Below, piece by piece: positions 8,994-17,056 of a stretch of DNA of 56,093 bases. The stretch's first letter is position 1, and each line of letters opens with the position of its first letter. The translations under genes and the position numbers were made by a program. Below the pieces are notes generated by a model, which was given only the letters and a program-made list of their open reading frames with translations, did no database searches and was not told the origin of the DNA. The DNA is from Actinomycetota bacterium (lineage in GTDB: Bacteria; Actinomycetota; Rubrobacteria; Rubrobacterales; Rubrobacteraceae). Location: contig SIRX01000160.1 in assembly GCA_004563715.1 (NCBI GenBank), positions 1-56,093 on the forward strand, given 5' to 3'.

Positions 8994-10820
8994 ATGGAAT
9001 CGACGAGCTTTTATCCGCTGCAATGGGCTGATGGCTACCTGCCGCTGGAAGACTACGGCCTTATCGGAGACGGCGCGACCGCCGCCCTCGTCGGCCGCGA
9101 CGGCGGTATCCCCTGGCTGTGCGTCCCCCGCTTCGACTCGCCGCCGCTCTTCTGCGGCATCCTGGACCGGGGGCGCGGGGGCTCCTTTACCGTGGCGCCC
9201 GAAGACCTCGTGGAGTCCCGGCAGCTCTACGAGCCGGACACCGGCGTCCTCATGACCGAGATGCGAGGCCGCTCGGGGACGGTGCGGGTCACCGACGCCC
9301 TGACCCTCCGTTCGGGGGCGGACCTGAACGAGGACGCGCCGGCGGCCCGCGGGGAGCTGTTGCGGTCGGTACGCGTGCTGGAAGGGAGCGTCAGGCTGCG
9401 GGTCGTGGTCGAACCCCGGGACGAAGTCCGCGCCGAGAGCCGGGGCGGCGGCCTGGAGCTCAGCCTCTCTTCCAGGCCGGACCTCGACCTGCACCTCTGG
9501 GCCACGGCCCGGCTCGACGGGCTCCGCACGACCCTGGACCTCGAAGCCGGCGACCGGCTCTCGCTCGTGCTGAGCTGGGGTGGCCGTCAGCACCGCTACC
9601 ATCCGGACCCGCCGGACGGCCTGCTGGAATCCACCCAGGAGGCCTGGCGGCGCTGGGTGCGCTGCTTCGCCTACGAGGGCCCGCAAGAACGGCTCGTCCG
9701 GCGCTCCGCGATAACGCTCAAGCTCTGCGACTACCTGCCCACCGGCGCCATCGTCGCCGCCCCCACCTCGTCGCTGCCCGAGTGGATCGGCGGGGAGCGC
9801 AACTGGGACTACCGGTACGCCTGGATCCGGGACGCCGCCTTCTCGGTGTACGCCCTCCGGCGCATCGGCCTGGTGAACGAGGCCCGGAGCTTCCTGGGGT
9901 GGGTGCTGGACGCCGTCGAGCGTCACGGCCGTCCCAAGGTCCTCTACGACCTGGACGGCGAGAACCCCCAGCCCGAGCGCGAGGACCCCGAGCTGGAAGG
10001 CTACCGGCGCTCGCCGCCCGTCCGGTGGGGCAACGCCGCCGACGCCCAGCGCCAGCACGACGTCTTCGGCGAGATCCTCGACTGCGCCTACCAGTGGGCC
10101 ATGCACGACGGCGACATAGACCCCGCCCTCTGGGAGAGGCTCTGCGAGCTGGTCGACGCCGCCGGGAAAGAGTGGACCGAGCCGGACCACGGTATCTGGG
10201 AGGTGCGCACCGCGGGCCGGCCGTTCACCTACTCGGCAGCCCTCTGCCAGGTCGCCCTCGACCGCGGGGCGCGGCTCTCCGAGCGGTTCGGCCTGCCCGC
10301 CGACGCCCGGCGCTGGCACGGGGAGTCGGAGAAGATCCGCCAGGCCATCCTGGACGAGGCCTGGGACCCGGAGATCAACTCCCTGACCGAGCACCTCGGC
10401 GGCGGCGCCCTGGACGCCAGCCTGCTCGCCCTGCCGTTGCGGCGGGTCATCCCGGCGGACCACCCGAAGATGGTCGCCACCACGGCCGCGGTTTCCGAAC
10501 GTCTGGGCGCGGGCGACGGCCTGCTCTACCGCTACCTGGTCGACGAGTCGCCCGACGGCCTCTCCGGCCACGAGGGCGCCTTTCTGCTGTGCAGCTTCTG
10601 GCTCGTGGAGAACCTCGCCCGCCAGGGCCGACTGGAGGAGGCCATGGAGCTCTACGATTCCCTGTGCGCCCGGGCCAACCCTCTGGGCCTGCTCCCCGAG
10701 CAGATAGACCCCTCCGACGGCTCGTTCCTCGGTAACTACCCCCAGGCCTTCAGCCACATTGGCGTGATCTCCAGCGGCTTCAACCTGGCCCGCGAGGTGG
10801 AGAACAGGGAGTCTTCGTGA
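8994..10820 (+). CDS. Glycoside hydrolase family 15 protein (glucoamylase/trehalase-like)
   Basis: 608-aa protein with the usual actinobacterial GH15 order: N-terminal beta-sandwich domain (PLEDYGLIGDGATAALVGRDGG, DSPPLFCGILD), then the (alpha/alpha)6 catalytic barrel with ERNWDYRYAWIRDAAF and the closing GNYPQAFSHIGVI. Acid residues for hydrolysis would lie in the barrel; the first general-acid region cannot be fixed without alignment. Related enzymes hydrolyse alpha-glucosidic bonds of maltooligosaccharides or, in mycobacteria, trehalose. No signal peptide, so it is cytoplasmic. ATG 8994 is preferred over an in-frame ATG at 8916 because similarity starts there. It overlaps the G6PD-like gene by 4 bp (GTGA), so released glucose may feed the pentose phosphate route. 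Confidence 0.88.
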   Translation: MESTSFYPLQWADGYLPLEDYGLIGDGATAALVGRDGGIPWLCVPRFDSPPLFCGILDRGRGGSFTVAPEDLVESRQLYEPDTGVLMTEMRGRSGTVRVTDALTLRSGADLNEDAPAARGELLRSVRVLEGSVRLRVVVEPRDEVRAESRGGGLELSLSSRPDLDLHLWATARLDGLRTTLDLEAGDRLSLVLSWGGRQHRYHPDPPDGLLESTQEAWRRWVRCFAYEGPQERLVRRSAITLKLCDYLPTGAIVAAPTSSLPEWIGGERNWDYRYAWIRDAAFSVYALRRIGLVNEARSFLGWVLDAVERHGRPKVLYDLDGENPQPEREDPELEGYRRSPPVRWGNAADAQRQHDVFGEILDCAYQWAMHDGDIDPALWERLCELVDAAGKEWTEPDHGIWEVRTAGRPFTYSAALCQVALDRGARLSERFGLPADARRWHGESEKIRQAILDEAWDPEINSLTEHLGGGALDASLLALPLRRVIPADHPKMVATTAAVSERLGAGDGLLYRYLVDESPDGLSGHEGAFLLCSFWLVENLARQGRLEEAMELYDSLCARANPLGLLPEQIDPSDGSFLGNYPQAFSHIGVISSGFNLAREVENRESS

Positions 10821-12178
10821 TCCGGCACATGCTGGTCCTCGGCGCCCTGGGAGACCTGGCGGCCCGCTACCTCCTGCCCGCGCTCGCCCGGTTGCGCGAG
10901 GCCGGGGAGCTGCCGGAGGGGTTCAGGGTCTCCGCCCTGGCCCGCGATGACCAGGACACGCCGGGCTACCGCGAGTTCGCGGGGGAGAACCTCGCGGAGC
11001 ACGCCCCCGACACCCCCGAAGCCGCCCGCTCCGGCCTCGTGGAGGCCCTGGAATACTACCAGGCCGACGTCACCGACCCGGAGCGGATAAAGGCGGCCCT
11101 CGGGGACTCCGGCGAGCCGGTCATCGTCTACCTGGCCCTGCCGCCGGCCGTCTTCGCCCCCACCATCGAGGCCCTCGGGGAGGCCGGCCTGCCGGAGGGG
11201 AGCCGGATCGTGGTCGAAAAACCTTTCGGGGAGGACCTGGAGTCCGCCCAGAAGCTCAACCGGCTGCTGCACGACACCTTCCCGGAGGAGGCCGTGTTCC
11301 GGGTGGACCACTTCCTCGGGCTCCAGACGGTGCAGAACGTGCTGGGCCTGCGCTTCGCCAACCGGGTCTTCGAACCCCTGTGGAACCACGACCACGTCGA
11401 GCGCGTGGAGATCGTTTGGGACGAGACCCTGGCCCTCGAAGGCCGCGCCGGCTACTACGACAGCGCCGGGGCGCTGAAGGACATGATCCAGAACCACCTC
11501 CTCCAGCTCCTGTGCCTGGTGGGCATGGAACCCCCACTTACCCTTCACGAGCGCGACCTGCGCGACCGCAAGGTGGACCTCCTTCGGGCCGTCCGCCGGC
11601 TCTCTCCGGAGGAGATCGAGGAGCTGACCGTCCGCGCCCGCTACACGGCCGGCCGCATCGCAGACCGGGAGATACCGGCCTACGCCGACGAGGAGGACGT
11701 GGACCCGGAGCGCGAGACCGAGACCTTCGCCGAGGTCACGCTCTTCGTGGACAACTGGCGCTGGTCGGGCGTGCCGTTTACGCTGCGCTCCGGCAAGGCC
11801 CTCGGCCAGGACCGCTCGGAGGTCTCCATCCACTTTAAACCCGTCCCCCACTCCACCTTCGCCCCGGAGGCCAAACCCGAACCGAACGTGCTGACGCTCG
11901 GGCTCGACCCGGACCGCATCTCGCTGGACATCGAGATCAACGGCCCCGGAGAATCCCTCGACCTGGAACACCTGGAGCTCGGCTCCGAGCTCTCCCCCCA
12001 GAAGATACCGGCCTACGGGCGCCTGCTGCTCGGAATTCTCGAAGGCGACCCCACCCTCTCTATCCGCGGCGACGAGGCCGAGGAGTCCTGGCGCATCGTC
12101 GAGCCCATCCTGGAAGCGTGGAACGCGGACAAAGTGCCGCTGCGCGAGTACCCCGCCGGCTCCGGCGGTCCCAGCTAA
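10817..12178 (+). CDS. zwf: Glucose-6-phosphate dehydrogenase family protein (variant active-site motif)
   Basis: 453-aa NAD(P)-dependent sugar-phosphate dehydrogenase of the G6PD family. Visible are the N-terminal dinucleotide site (LGALGDLAARYLLPAL), VEKPFGEDL, RVDHFLGLQTVQNVLGLRF, FEPLWNHDHVERV and DMIQNHLLQLL. In typical G6PD the signature is RIDHYLGKE, with a lysine that contacts the substrate phosphate; here leucine replaces it (DHFLGLQ). The rest of the fold looks intact, so this may be a paralog with altered substrate or cofactor preference. GTG 10817 overlaps the GH15 stop as GTGA, so the two genes are translationally coupled. It should act in the cytoplasm at the entry to the oxidative pentose phosphate pathway if true G6PD. 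Confidence 0.82.
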   Translation: MIRHMLVLGALGDLAARYLLPALARLREAGELPEGFRVSALARDDQDTPGYREFAGENLAEHAPDTPEAARSGLVEALEYYQADVTDPERIKAALGDSGEPVIVYLALPPAVFAPTIEALGEAGLPEGSRIVVEKPFGEDLESAQKLNRLLHDTFPEEAVFRVDHFLGLQTVQNVLGLRFANRVFEPLWNHDHVERVEIVWDETLALEGRAGYYDSAGALKDMIQNHLLQLLCLVGMEPPLTLHERDLRDRKVDLLRAVRRLSPEEIEELTVRARYTAGRIADREIPAYADEEDVDPERETETFAEVTLFVDNWRWSGVPFTLRSGKALGQDRSEVSIHFKPVPHSTFAPEAKPEPNVLTLGLDPDRISLDIEINGPGESLDLEHLELGSELSPQKIPAYGRLLLGILEGDPTLSIRGDEAEESWRIVEPILEAWNADKVPLREYPAGSGGPS

Positions 12179-12226
12179 CCTCCCGGGCTCGGGGCGCAAC
12201 CCGACTCTGGAACTTACACTACTCTA

Positions 12227-12255
12227 TTGACATATAGATATTAGTGGGATAGTAT
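12227..12255 (+). promoter_or_regulatory. Sigma-70-like promoter for the persulfide/rhodanese genes
   Basis: TTGACA (12227-12232), a 17-bp spacer and TAGTAT (12250-12255) form a near-consensus promoter 42 bp before GTG 12297. The spacer is strikingly AT-rich for this genome (CATATAGATATTAG), which could accommodate a repressor such as an ArsR-type persulfide sensor; that is speculation. Confidence 0.6.
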
Positions 12256-12296
12256 CCGGATCAGCCGGAAGTTTTTGGAGAGCGAAAGGAGCCGGC

Positions 12297-13700
12297 GTGC
12301 TTTTCGAGCGGTTTTACGACGGGGATCTGGCGCAGGCCAGCTACTTTATCGGGTGCCAGCGGAGCGGGGAGGCGGTGGTCGTGGACCCCCGGCGGGACGT
12401 CCGGGTCTACCAGGAGAAGGCCCTGGAGCAGGAGATGGAGATCGTGGCCGTCACCGAGACGCACATCCACGCGGACTACCTGTCGGGTTCTCGGGAGCTG
12501 GCGGCGGCCACGGGGGCCACCCTGTACCTCTCGGACGAGGGGACCGAGGATTGGAAGTACGGCTTCGGCGGCGAGAAGCTCTACGACGGGAGCGGCATCC
12601 AGGTCGGCAACGTGGCCCTTCGCGCGGTCCACACGCCGGGCCACACGCCGGAGCACGTATCCTTCCTGGTAACGGACGGCGCCACCACGGACGAGCCGGG
12701 CTTCGTCCTCACCGGGGACTTCGTCTTCGTCGGGGACCTGGGCCGTCCGGACCTGTTGGACGAGGTAGCCGGGGGGAAAGACACGCGCCTGTTGGGGGCG
12801 CGGCAGACGTTCCGGAGCTTGCGCGAGAAGTTCCTCACGCTGCCGGACTACGTGCAGGTGTGGCCGGGACACGGGGCGGGGAGCGCCTGCGGAAAGGCCC
12901 TGGGGGCCGTCCCGGCCTCCACGGTCGGCTACGAGCGGCTCTTCTCCTGGTGGGGCCGGTTCGTCGAAGAGGACGACGAGGAGGGCTTTGTCCGATCCCT
13001 GCTCGCCGACCAGCCGGACGCCCCGATGTATTTCGGGCGCATGAAGCGGCAGAACAAGAGCGGGCCGCCGGTCCTGGGGGAGAGGCCGCCGCTGGTACGC
13101 CACGGGGCGGCGGAGCTCGAGGAGGTGCTGGAGCGCTGCGAGATCATCTTCGTCGATACGCGGGCGACCGAGGACTTTGCCCGGGGCGCGGTGCCGGGAT
13201 CTCTGAACATCCCGGACGGGGGGCACTTCGCCACCTGGGCCTCCTGGGTCATAGACCCGGAGCAGGACGGAAGGCCCGTCGTCGTGCTGGCGGCCGGCGC
13301 GGAAGGCGCGGCGAGGCTCCGGGACCGGCTCTCCTACGTGGGCGTAGACAACGTCACCGGGTACGCCACCAGCCTGGAGGGCCTGGAAAAGAAGCCGGCC
13401 GGGACCGTCGCGCCCGGCGAGCTGGAGAAGCTCGGAGAGCCCTTTGTCCTGGACGTGCGCGCCCGCAGCGAGTACGAGGCCGGGCACATACCCGGCGCGC
13501 ACCAGCTTCACGGCGGGCGCGTGATGTGGCGTCTGGACGAGCTGCCCGGGGACCGGCCCATCGTCACCCACTGCCAGACGGGCAGCCGCAGCGCGGTGGT
13601 GGCGAGCGCCCTGCGCGCCGCCGGGTTCGAAAACGTATTCGAGCTGGAAGGCAGCTACGAAGGCTGGAAGAAAGCCGACAGGCAGACAATCCCAGCCTAG
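12297..13700 (+). CDS. Persulfide dioxygenase-like MBL protein with two C-terminal rhodanese domains
   Basis: 467-aa protein. Residues 1-240 form an ETHE1/BlhA-type MBL domain: THIHADYLSG (H56, H58, D60; tyrosine replaces the last His of HxHxDH), HTPGHTPEH and LTGDFVFVGDLGRPDL. The three iron ligands used by ETHE1-type enzymes (first His, GHT His, GD Asp) are all present. A first rhodanese domain (about 260-360, VDTRATEDFARGAVPG) has no catalytic cysteine; the second (about 375-460) has the loop CQTGSRS. The family oxidises glutathione persulfide or similar persulfides to sulfite, which the SoeABC-like complex upstream could oxidise further. AAAGGAG at 12285-12291 precedes GTG 12297. Substrate thiol unknown. 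Confidence 0.85.
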   Translation: MLFERFYDGDLAQASYFIGCQRSGEAVVVDPRRDVRVYQEKALEQEMEIVAVTETHIHADYLSGSRELAAATGATLYLSDEGTEDWKYGFGGEKLYDGSGIQVGNVALRAVHTPGHTPEHVSFLVTDGATTDEPGFVLTGDFVFVGDLGRPDLLDEVAGGKDTRLLGARQTFRSLREKFLTLPDYVQVWPGHGAGSACGKALGAVPASTVGYERLFSWWGRFVEEDDEEGFVRSLLADQPDAPMYFGRMKRQNKSGPPVLGERPPLVRHGAAELEEVLERCEIIFVDTRATEDFARGAVPGSLNIPDGGHFATWASWVIDPEQDGRPVVVLAAGAEGAARLRDRLSYVGVDNVTGYATSLEGLEKKPAGTVAPGELEKLGEPFVLDVRARSEYEAGHIPGAHQLHGGRVMWRLDELPGDRPIVTHCQTGSRSAVVASALRAAGFENVFELEGSYEGWKKADRQTIPA

Positions 13701-13717
13701 CGCGGGGACAATGTACC

Positions 13718-13743
13718 GGGCCGCGGGTGAGACCCCGCGGCCC
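13718..13743 (+). terminator. GC-rich hairpin between the MBL-rhodanese gene and the rhodanese gene
   Basis: Perfect 10-bp stem GGGCCGCGGG / CCCGCGGCCC around a 6-nt loop (TGAGAC). No T-run follows, so it may be a weak terminator, an mRNA-stabilising processing structure or an attenuator that lowers expression of the downstream rhodanese and SulP genes. Confidence 0.45.
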
Positions 13744-13792
13744 CGCCCGCGAGAGACAGCAAGAAAGGTTCTCGCCGAGAAAGGGTTTGTAA

Positions 13793-14101
13793 ATGGCCGG
13801 TTACGCGGAGATCTTTCCCGAAGAGCTTGACAATTGGCGGCGCGGCGGCGCGCAGATCGTGGACGTGCGCGAGGGGTGGGAGTACGTGGGCGGCCACGTG
13901 CCGGGCGCGGAGAACATCCCGCTCGGGGAGCTTTCCGGGCGGCTGGGCGAGCTGGAGGAGCCGCTGGTGCTGGTCTGCGCCACCGGCAACCGCTCGGGAC
14001 AGGCCGCCCACTACCTCACCGAGCACGGCTACCTCGTCGAGGTGGCGAACCTGATGGGCGGCACGGAGGGCTGGCGGGAGCGCGGCCTCCCCGTGGCGTA
14101 G
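13793..14101 (+). CDS. Single-domain rhodanese (sulfurtransferase)
   Basis: 102-aa GlpE/PspE-sized rhodanese. DVREGWEYVGGHVPGAENIP is the family N-terminal signature and CATGNRSG the active-site loop, so the persulfide-forming cysteine is present. It should move sulfane sulfur in the cytoplasm; no signal peptide. It lies 92 bp after the MBL-rhodanese gene and 10 bp before the second SulP gene, so the three are probably one operon in a sulfur-oxidation context. An AGAAAGGG ribosome site lies about 10 bp before ATG 13793. Confidence 0.88.
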   Translation: MAGYAEIFPEELDNWRRGGAQIVDVREGWEYVGGHVPGAENIPLGELSGRLGELEEPLVLVCATGNRSGQAAHYLTEHGYLVEVANLMGGTEGWRERGLPVA

Positions 14102-14111
14102 CCGGGCCGGG

Positions 14112-15803
14112 TTGGGAGAAAAGCTGGAGAAGCAGATCCCCGCCGCGGGCTGGCTGCGGCGCTACCGGCGAGCGGACCTGCCGGGGGATCTCTCGGCGGG
14201 GCTCATCGTGGCGGTCATGCTCATCCCACAGGGGATGGCGTACGCGATGCTCGCGGGCCTGCCGCCCGTCGTCGGGCTCTACGCCGCGACGGTCCCGCTC
14301 GCGGTCTACGCGCTCTTCGGCTCCTCGCGCCACCTCGCGGTGGGGCCGGTGGCGCTGGTCTCGCTGCTGACCCTGACCGGCGTCTCTACCCTGGCGGAGC
14401 CCGGCTCGGGCGAGTTCATCGCTCTGGCGGCGCTCCTGGCGCTCATGGTCGGCGTTTTGCAGCTCGGCCTCGGCCTCCTGCGGGCGGGGTTCGTGGTCAA
14501 CTTCCTCTCGCACGCGGTCATCAGCGGCTTTACGTCGGCTGCGGCCGTCGTTATCGGGCTGAGCCAGCTAGGGCACCTGCTCGGCGTGGAGCTTGAGTCC
14601 ACCTCCTCGGTCTTCGCCCTGCTCTGGGACGCGGCGCGGCAGATAAGCGAGGTCAACCCCCTCACGCTCGCCATCGGGCTTTCGAGCATCGCCGCGCTGG
14701 CCGTTTCCAGGAGGGTCGCGCCGCGCTTTCCGGCGCCGCTCCTGGTGGTTGTCCTGGGCACGCTCGCCGTGTACGTCTTCGGCTTGCACGAGCGGGGCGT
14801 AGGCGTCGTGGGCGACGTGCCGCGGGGGATGCCGGGGCTCGCGCTGCCGGCGTTCGGACTCGACTCGGCGGCCTCGTTGCTGACGATCGCCCTCACGATC
14901 TCCTTCGTCGGCTTTATGGAGTCTATCGCCGTCGCCAAGTCCATCGCCAACCGGGAGAAGTACCGGGTAGACGCCAACCGGGAGCTTACCGGGCTCGGGC
15001 TGGCGAACGTCGCGGGCTCGGTGTTCGCGGCCTACCCGGTAACGGGCGGGTTCTCCCGCACGGCGGTCAACTACCAGGCCGGGGCGCGCACGCCGCTGGC
15101 CTCGATCGTCACCGCCGGCCTGGTCTTGCTGACGCTGCTCTTCTTCACCCCGCTCTTCTACTACCTGCCCAACGCGGTGCTGGCGGCCATCGTCATGGTC
15201 GCCGTCTACGGCCTTGTAGATTACGCGGAGCCGGCACGGCTCTTCAGGGTCAAAAAGGCCGACGGGTGGACGCTGCTCACGACCTTCGCCGCCACGCTCC
15301 TCATCGGGATCGAGCAGGGCATCCTGATCGGGGTCGGCTTCTCGCTGGCGCTGTTTATCTGGCGCAGCGCCTACCCGCACACCACCGAGGTCGGCTACCT
15401 GCCCGGAGAAGACGTTTTCCGCAACGTCAACCGCTACCCCGAGGCCGAGCGCTTTCCCCGAACGCTGATCGTGCGGGTGGACGCCTCGCTGTACTTCGCC
15501 AACACCGCCTTCTGGGAGAGCTGGCTCAACGACGCCGTCCTGGACCGCCCGGACCTGCGGTATCTGGTCCTGGACTTCTCCGCAGTGAACGACGTGGACG
15601 CGGTGGCCCTGGAGCGGCTGGAGGAGCTGATGCTCTCCCTCCGGGAACGGGGTGTCGAGATTCACATCGCCGGGATGAAGGGGCCGGTGCGGGACATCGT
15701 GGAGAAGGCCGGCTGGACAAAGGAGTTCGGCGCGAACATCTCCCACCTGTCCATCCAGCACGCGCTGGAGGCCGTCGGGGTGTGGCGAAAAGCGTCCCCG
15801 TAG
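14112..15803 (+). CDS. SulP family anion (sulfate) transporter with STAS domain, copy 2
   Basis: 563-aa SulP permease, clearly paralogous to the one at 4757. Both share AAGWLR, PQ-MAYA-LAGLPP-GLYA, GFSRTAVNYQAGARTP-type segments and a C-terminal STAS domain (LVLDFSAVNDVDAVALERL). TTG 14112 is the first possible start after the rhodanese stop; GTG codons further in would cut the conserved N-terminus. Two SulP copies around one sulfur cluster suggest separate roles, for example sulfate export and another anion (bicarbonate, sulfite), or a duplication. Direction of transport cannot be inferred. Confidence 0.9.
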   Translation: MGEKLEKQIPAAGWLRRYRRADLPGDLSAGLIVAVMLIPQGMAYAMLAGLPPVVGLYAATVPLAVYALFGSSRHLAVGPVALVSLLTLTGVSTLAEPGSGEFIALAALLALMVGVLQLGLGLLRAGFVVNFLSHAVISGFTSAAAVVIGLSQLGHLLGVELESTSSVFALLWDAARQISEVNPLTLAIGLSSIAALAVSRRVAPRFPAPLLVVVLGTLAVYVFGLHERGVGVVGDVPRGMPGLALPAFGLDSAASLLTIALTISFVGFMESIAVAKSIANREKYRVDANRELTGLGLANVAGSVFAAYPVTGGFSRTAVNYQAGARTPLASIVTAGLVLLTLLFFTPLFYYLPNAVLAAIVMVAVYGLVDYAEPARLFRVKKADGWTLLTTFAATLLIGIEQGILIGVGFSLALFIWRSAYPHTTEVGYLPGEDVFRNVNRYPEAERFPRTLIVRVDASLYFANTAFWESWLNDAVLDRPDLRYLVLDFSAVNDVDAVALERLEELMLSLRERGVEIHIAGMKGPVRDIVEKAGWTKEFGANISHLSIQHALEAVGVWRKASP

Positions 15804-15824
15804 AGACCCGCTTGCCAGGCGCGG

Positions 15825-16040
15825 CTACCGCCTCCGGCCGAAGAGGAAGTAGGAGACCGGGCCGACGAAGTTGACGAAGGAGGCCAGGGTCCAGGCCAAT
15901 TTGCTGCCCCGGACCTCCTCTTCCGGGCGGCGGTAGATGTCCACGAGCGCCGCGACCAGCAACGCCACCTGCACCGTTCCCGAGAATACGATCCCCAGCT
16001 TCTGCCCGGGGCTCAGGTCTTCCCATTTTTTCTCTGGCAT
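15825..16040 (-). CDS. Small two-helix membrane protein (PLDc_N-like)
   Basis: 71-aa protein with two hydrophobic segments (LGIVFSGTVQVALLVAALVDI and LASFVNFVGPVSYFLFGRR). The ending NFVGPVSYFLFGR resembles the PLDc_N domain often found as small stand-alone membrane proteins in Actinobacteria and Firmicutes. Specific function unknown. An AAAGGGGG ribosome site precedes ATG 16040. It is convergent with the second SulP gene (21 bp apart) and downstream of pfkA on the same strand. Confidence 0.75.
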   Translation of the reverse strand: MPEKKWEDLSPGQKLGIVFSGTVQVALLVAALVDIYRRPEEEVRGSKLAWTLASFVNFVGPVSYFLFGRRR

Positions 16041-16073
16041 CGTTCCCCCTTTCTATACTTTGCTTTGGAGGGC

Positions 16074-17042
16074 TCAGGGCAACCCGGCCAGGGTCTCGGC
16101 AAGGGCGTAGATCTCCGGGTCCAGCGGGCGCATCTTCCCTACGATTTCCTTCAGCGGCACGCGATTCACCTTGCGGCCGTTGAGCCCGGCCATCACCCCG
16201 GACTCGCCGTCGGCGAGGGCTGAGATCGCGGCGGCCCCCAGGCGGCTGGAGAGGATCCGGTCGTAAGCCAGCGGCGCCCCGCCACGCTGAACGTGACCGA
16301 GCACCGTAAGCCGGGACTCGAAGGTGCCGGGGGCGTCGTTTATGTACTCGTGCAGCTCCCGGGCGGAGATCCTCGCCCCCTCCGCCGCCACGACTATGAA
16401 GTGGGGCTTGTCCGCGGCCGCCGACTCCCGGAGCGCGGCCATTATGCCCTGCGGGTCGGGCTCGAACTCCGGCACCAGCACGGCCTCCGCGCCGCCGGCC
16501 AGGGCGGACATGAGCGCCAGGTACCCGCAGCGGCGGCCCATAACCTCCACCACGTGCGCCCGCTGATGGGAGCTGGCGGTGTCCTTTATGCGGTCTATGG
16601 CCCCCAGCGCCGTGTTGAGCGCCGTGTCCACCCCCACCGCTATGTCCGTGCCCCACACGTCGTTGTCTATGGTGGCGGGTATCCCGGCCACCGCCACGCC
16701 GAGCTCCTCCAGCCGGAGCGCCCCGGTGAGGCTCCCCTCTCCCCCGGCTACCACCACGCCTTCGATCCCCGCCGCCGCCAGAGCCTCGACCCCGCGCTGC
16801 CGGCCCTCCGGGGTCATGAACTCCGGGGAGCGGGCGGTGCCGAGCACGGTGCCTCCGTGGTGTATTATGCCGCCCACGCTGCGGTTCTCGAGAGGCCGCA
16901 GGCGTCCCTCCAGAAGGCCCTGATAACCGCGCTCTATCCCCACTACCTCCCACCCCCGGGAGAGCGCTGCCCGGGCGACGGACCGGACCACCCCGTTCAT
17001 CCCCGGGGCGTCGCCCCCGCTCGTCAGCACCGCTACCTTCAT
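16074..17042 (-). CDS. pfkA: 6-phosphofructokinase
   Basis: 322-aa group I phosphofructokinase (glycolysis, fructose-6-phosphate to fructose-1,6-bisphosphate). Seen are the N-terminal TSGGDAPGMN, GGEGSLTGA, ATIDNDVWGTD with the catalytic Asp, EVMGRRCGYLA and GHVQRGG. The residues that separate donors are glycine in GGEG and alanine before TIDND; PPi-dependent enzymes usually have Asp and Lys there, so ATP is the likely donor. Glu replaces the usual magnesium-binding Asp of GGDGS, an oddity. Length is normal. It is 14 bp downstream of the baeRF gene on the same strand, probably cotranscribed. Confidence 0.92.
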   Translation of the reverse strand: MKVAVLTSGGDAPGMNGVVRSVARAALSRGWEVVGIERGYQGLLEGRLRPLENRSVGGIIHHGGTVLGTARSPEFMTPEGRQRGVEALAAAGIEGVVVAGGEGSLTGALRLEELGVAVAGIPATIDNDVWGTDIAVGVDTALNTALGAIDRIKDTASSHQRAHVVEVMGRRCGYLALMSALAGGAEAVLVPEFEPDPQGIMAALRESAAADKPHFIVVAAEGARISARELHEYINDAPGTFESRLTVLGHVQRGGAPLAYDRILSSRLGAAAISALADGESGVMAGLNGRKVNRVPLKEIVGKMRPLDPEIYALAETLAGLP

Positions 17043-17056
17043 AGGCGTTCCCCCGC

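Noticed and set aside
8814-10757. 647-codon minus-strand frame opposite the GH15 gene
   Set aside because: Antisense shadow; the + strand has all GH15 motifs and this frame has none.
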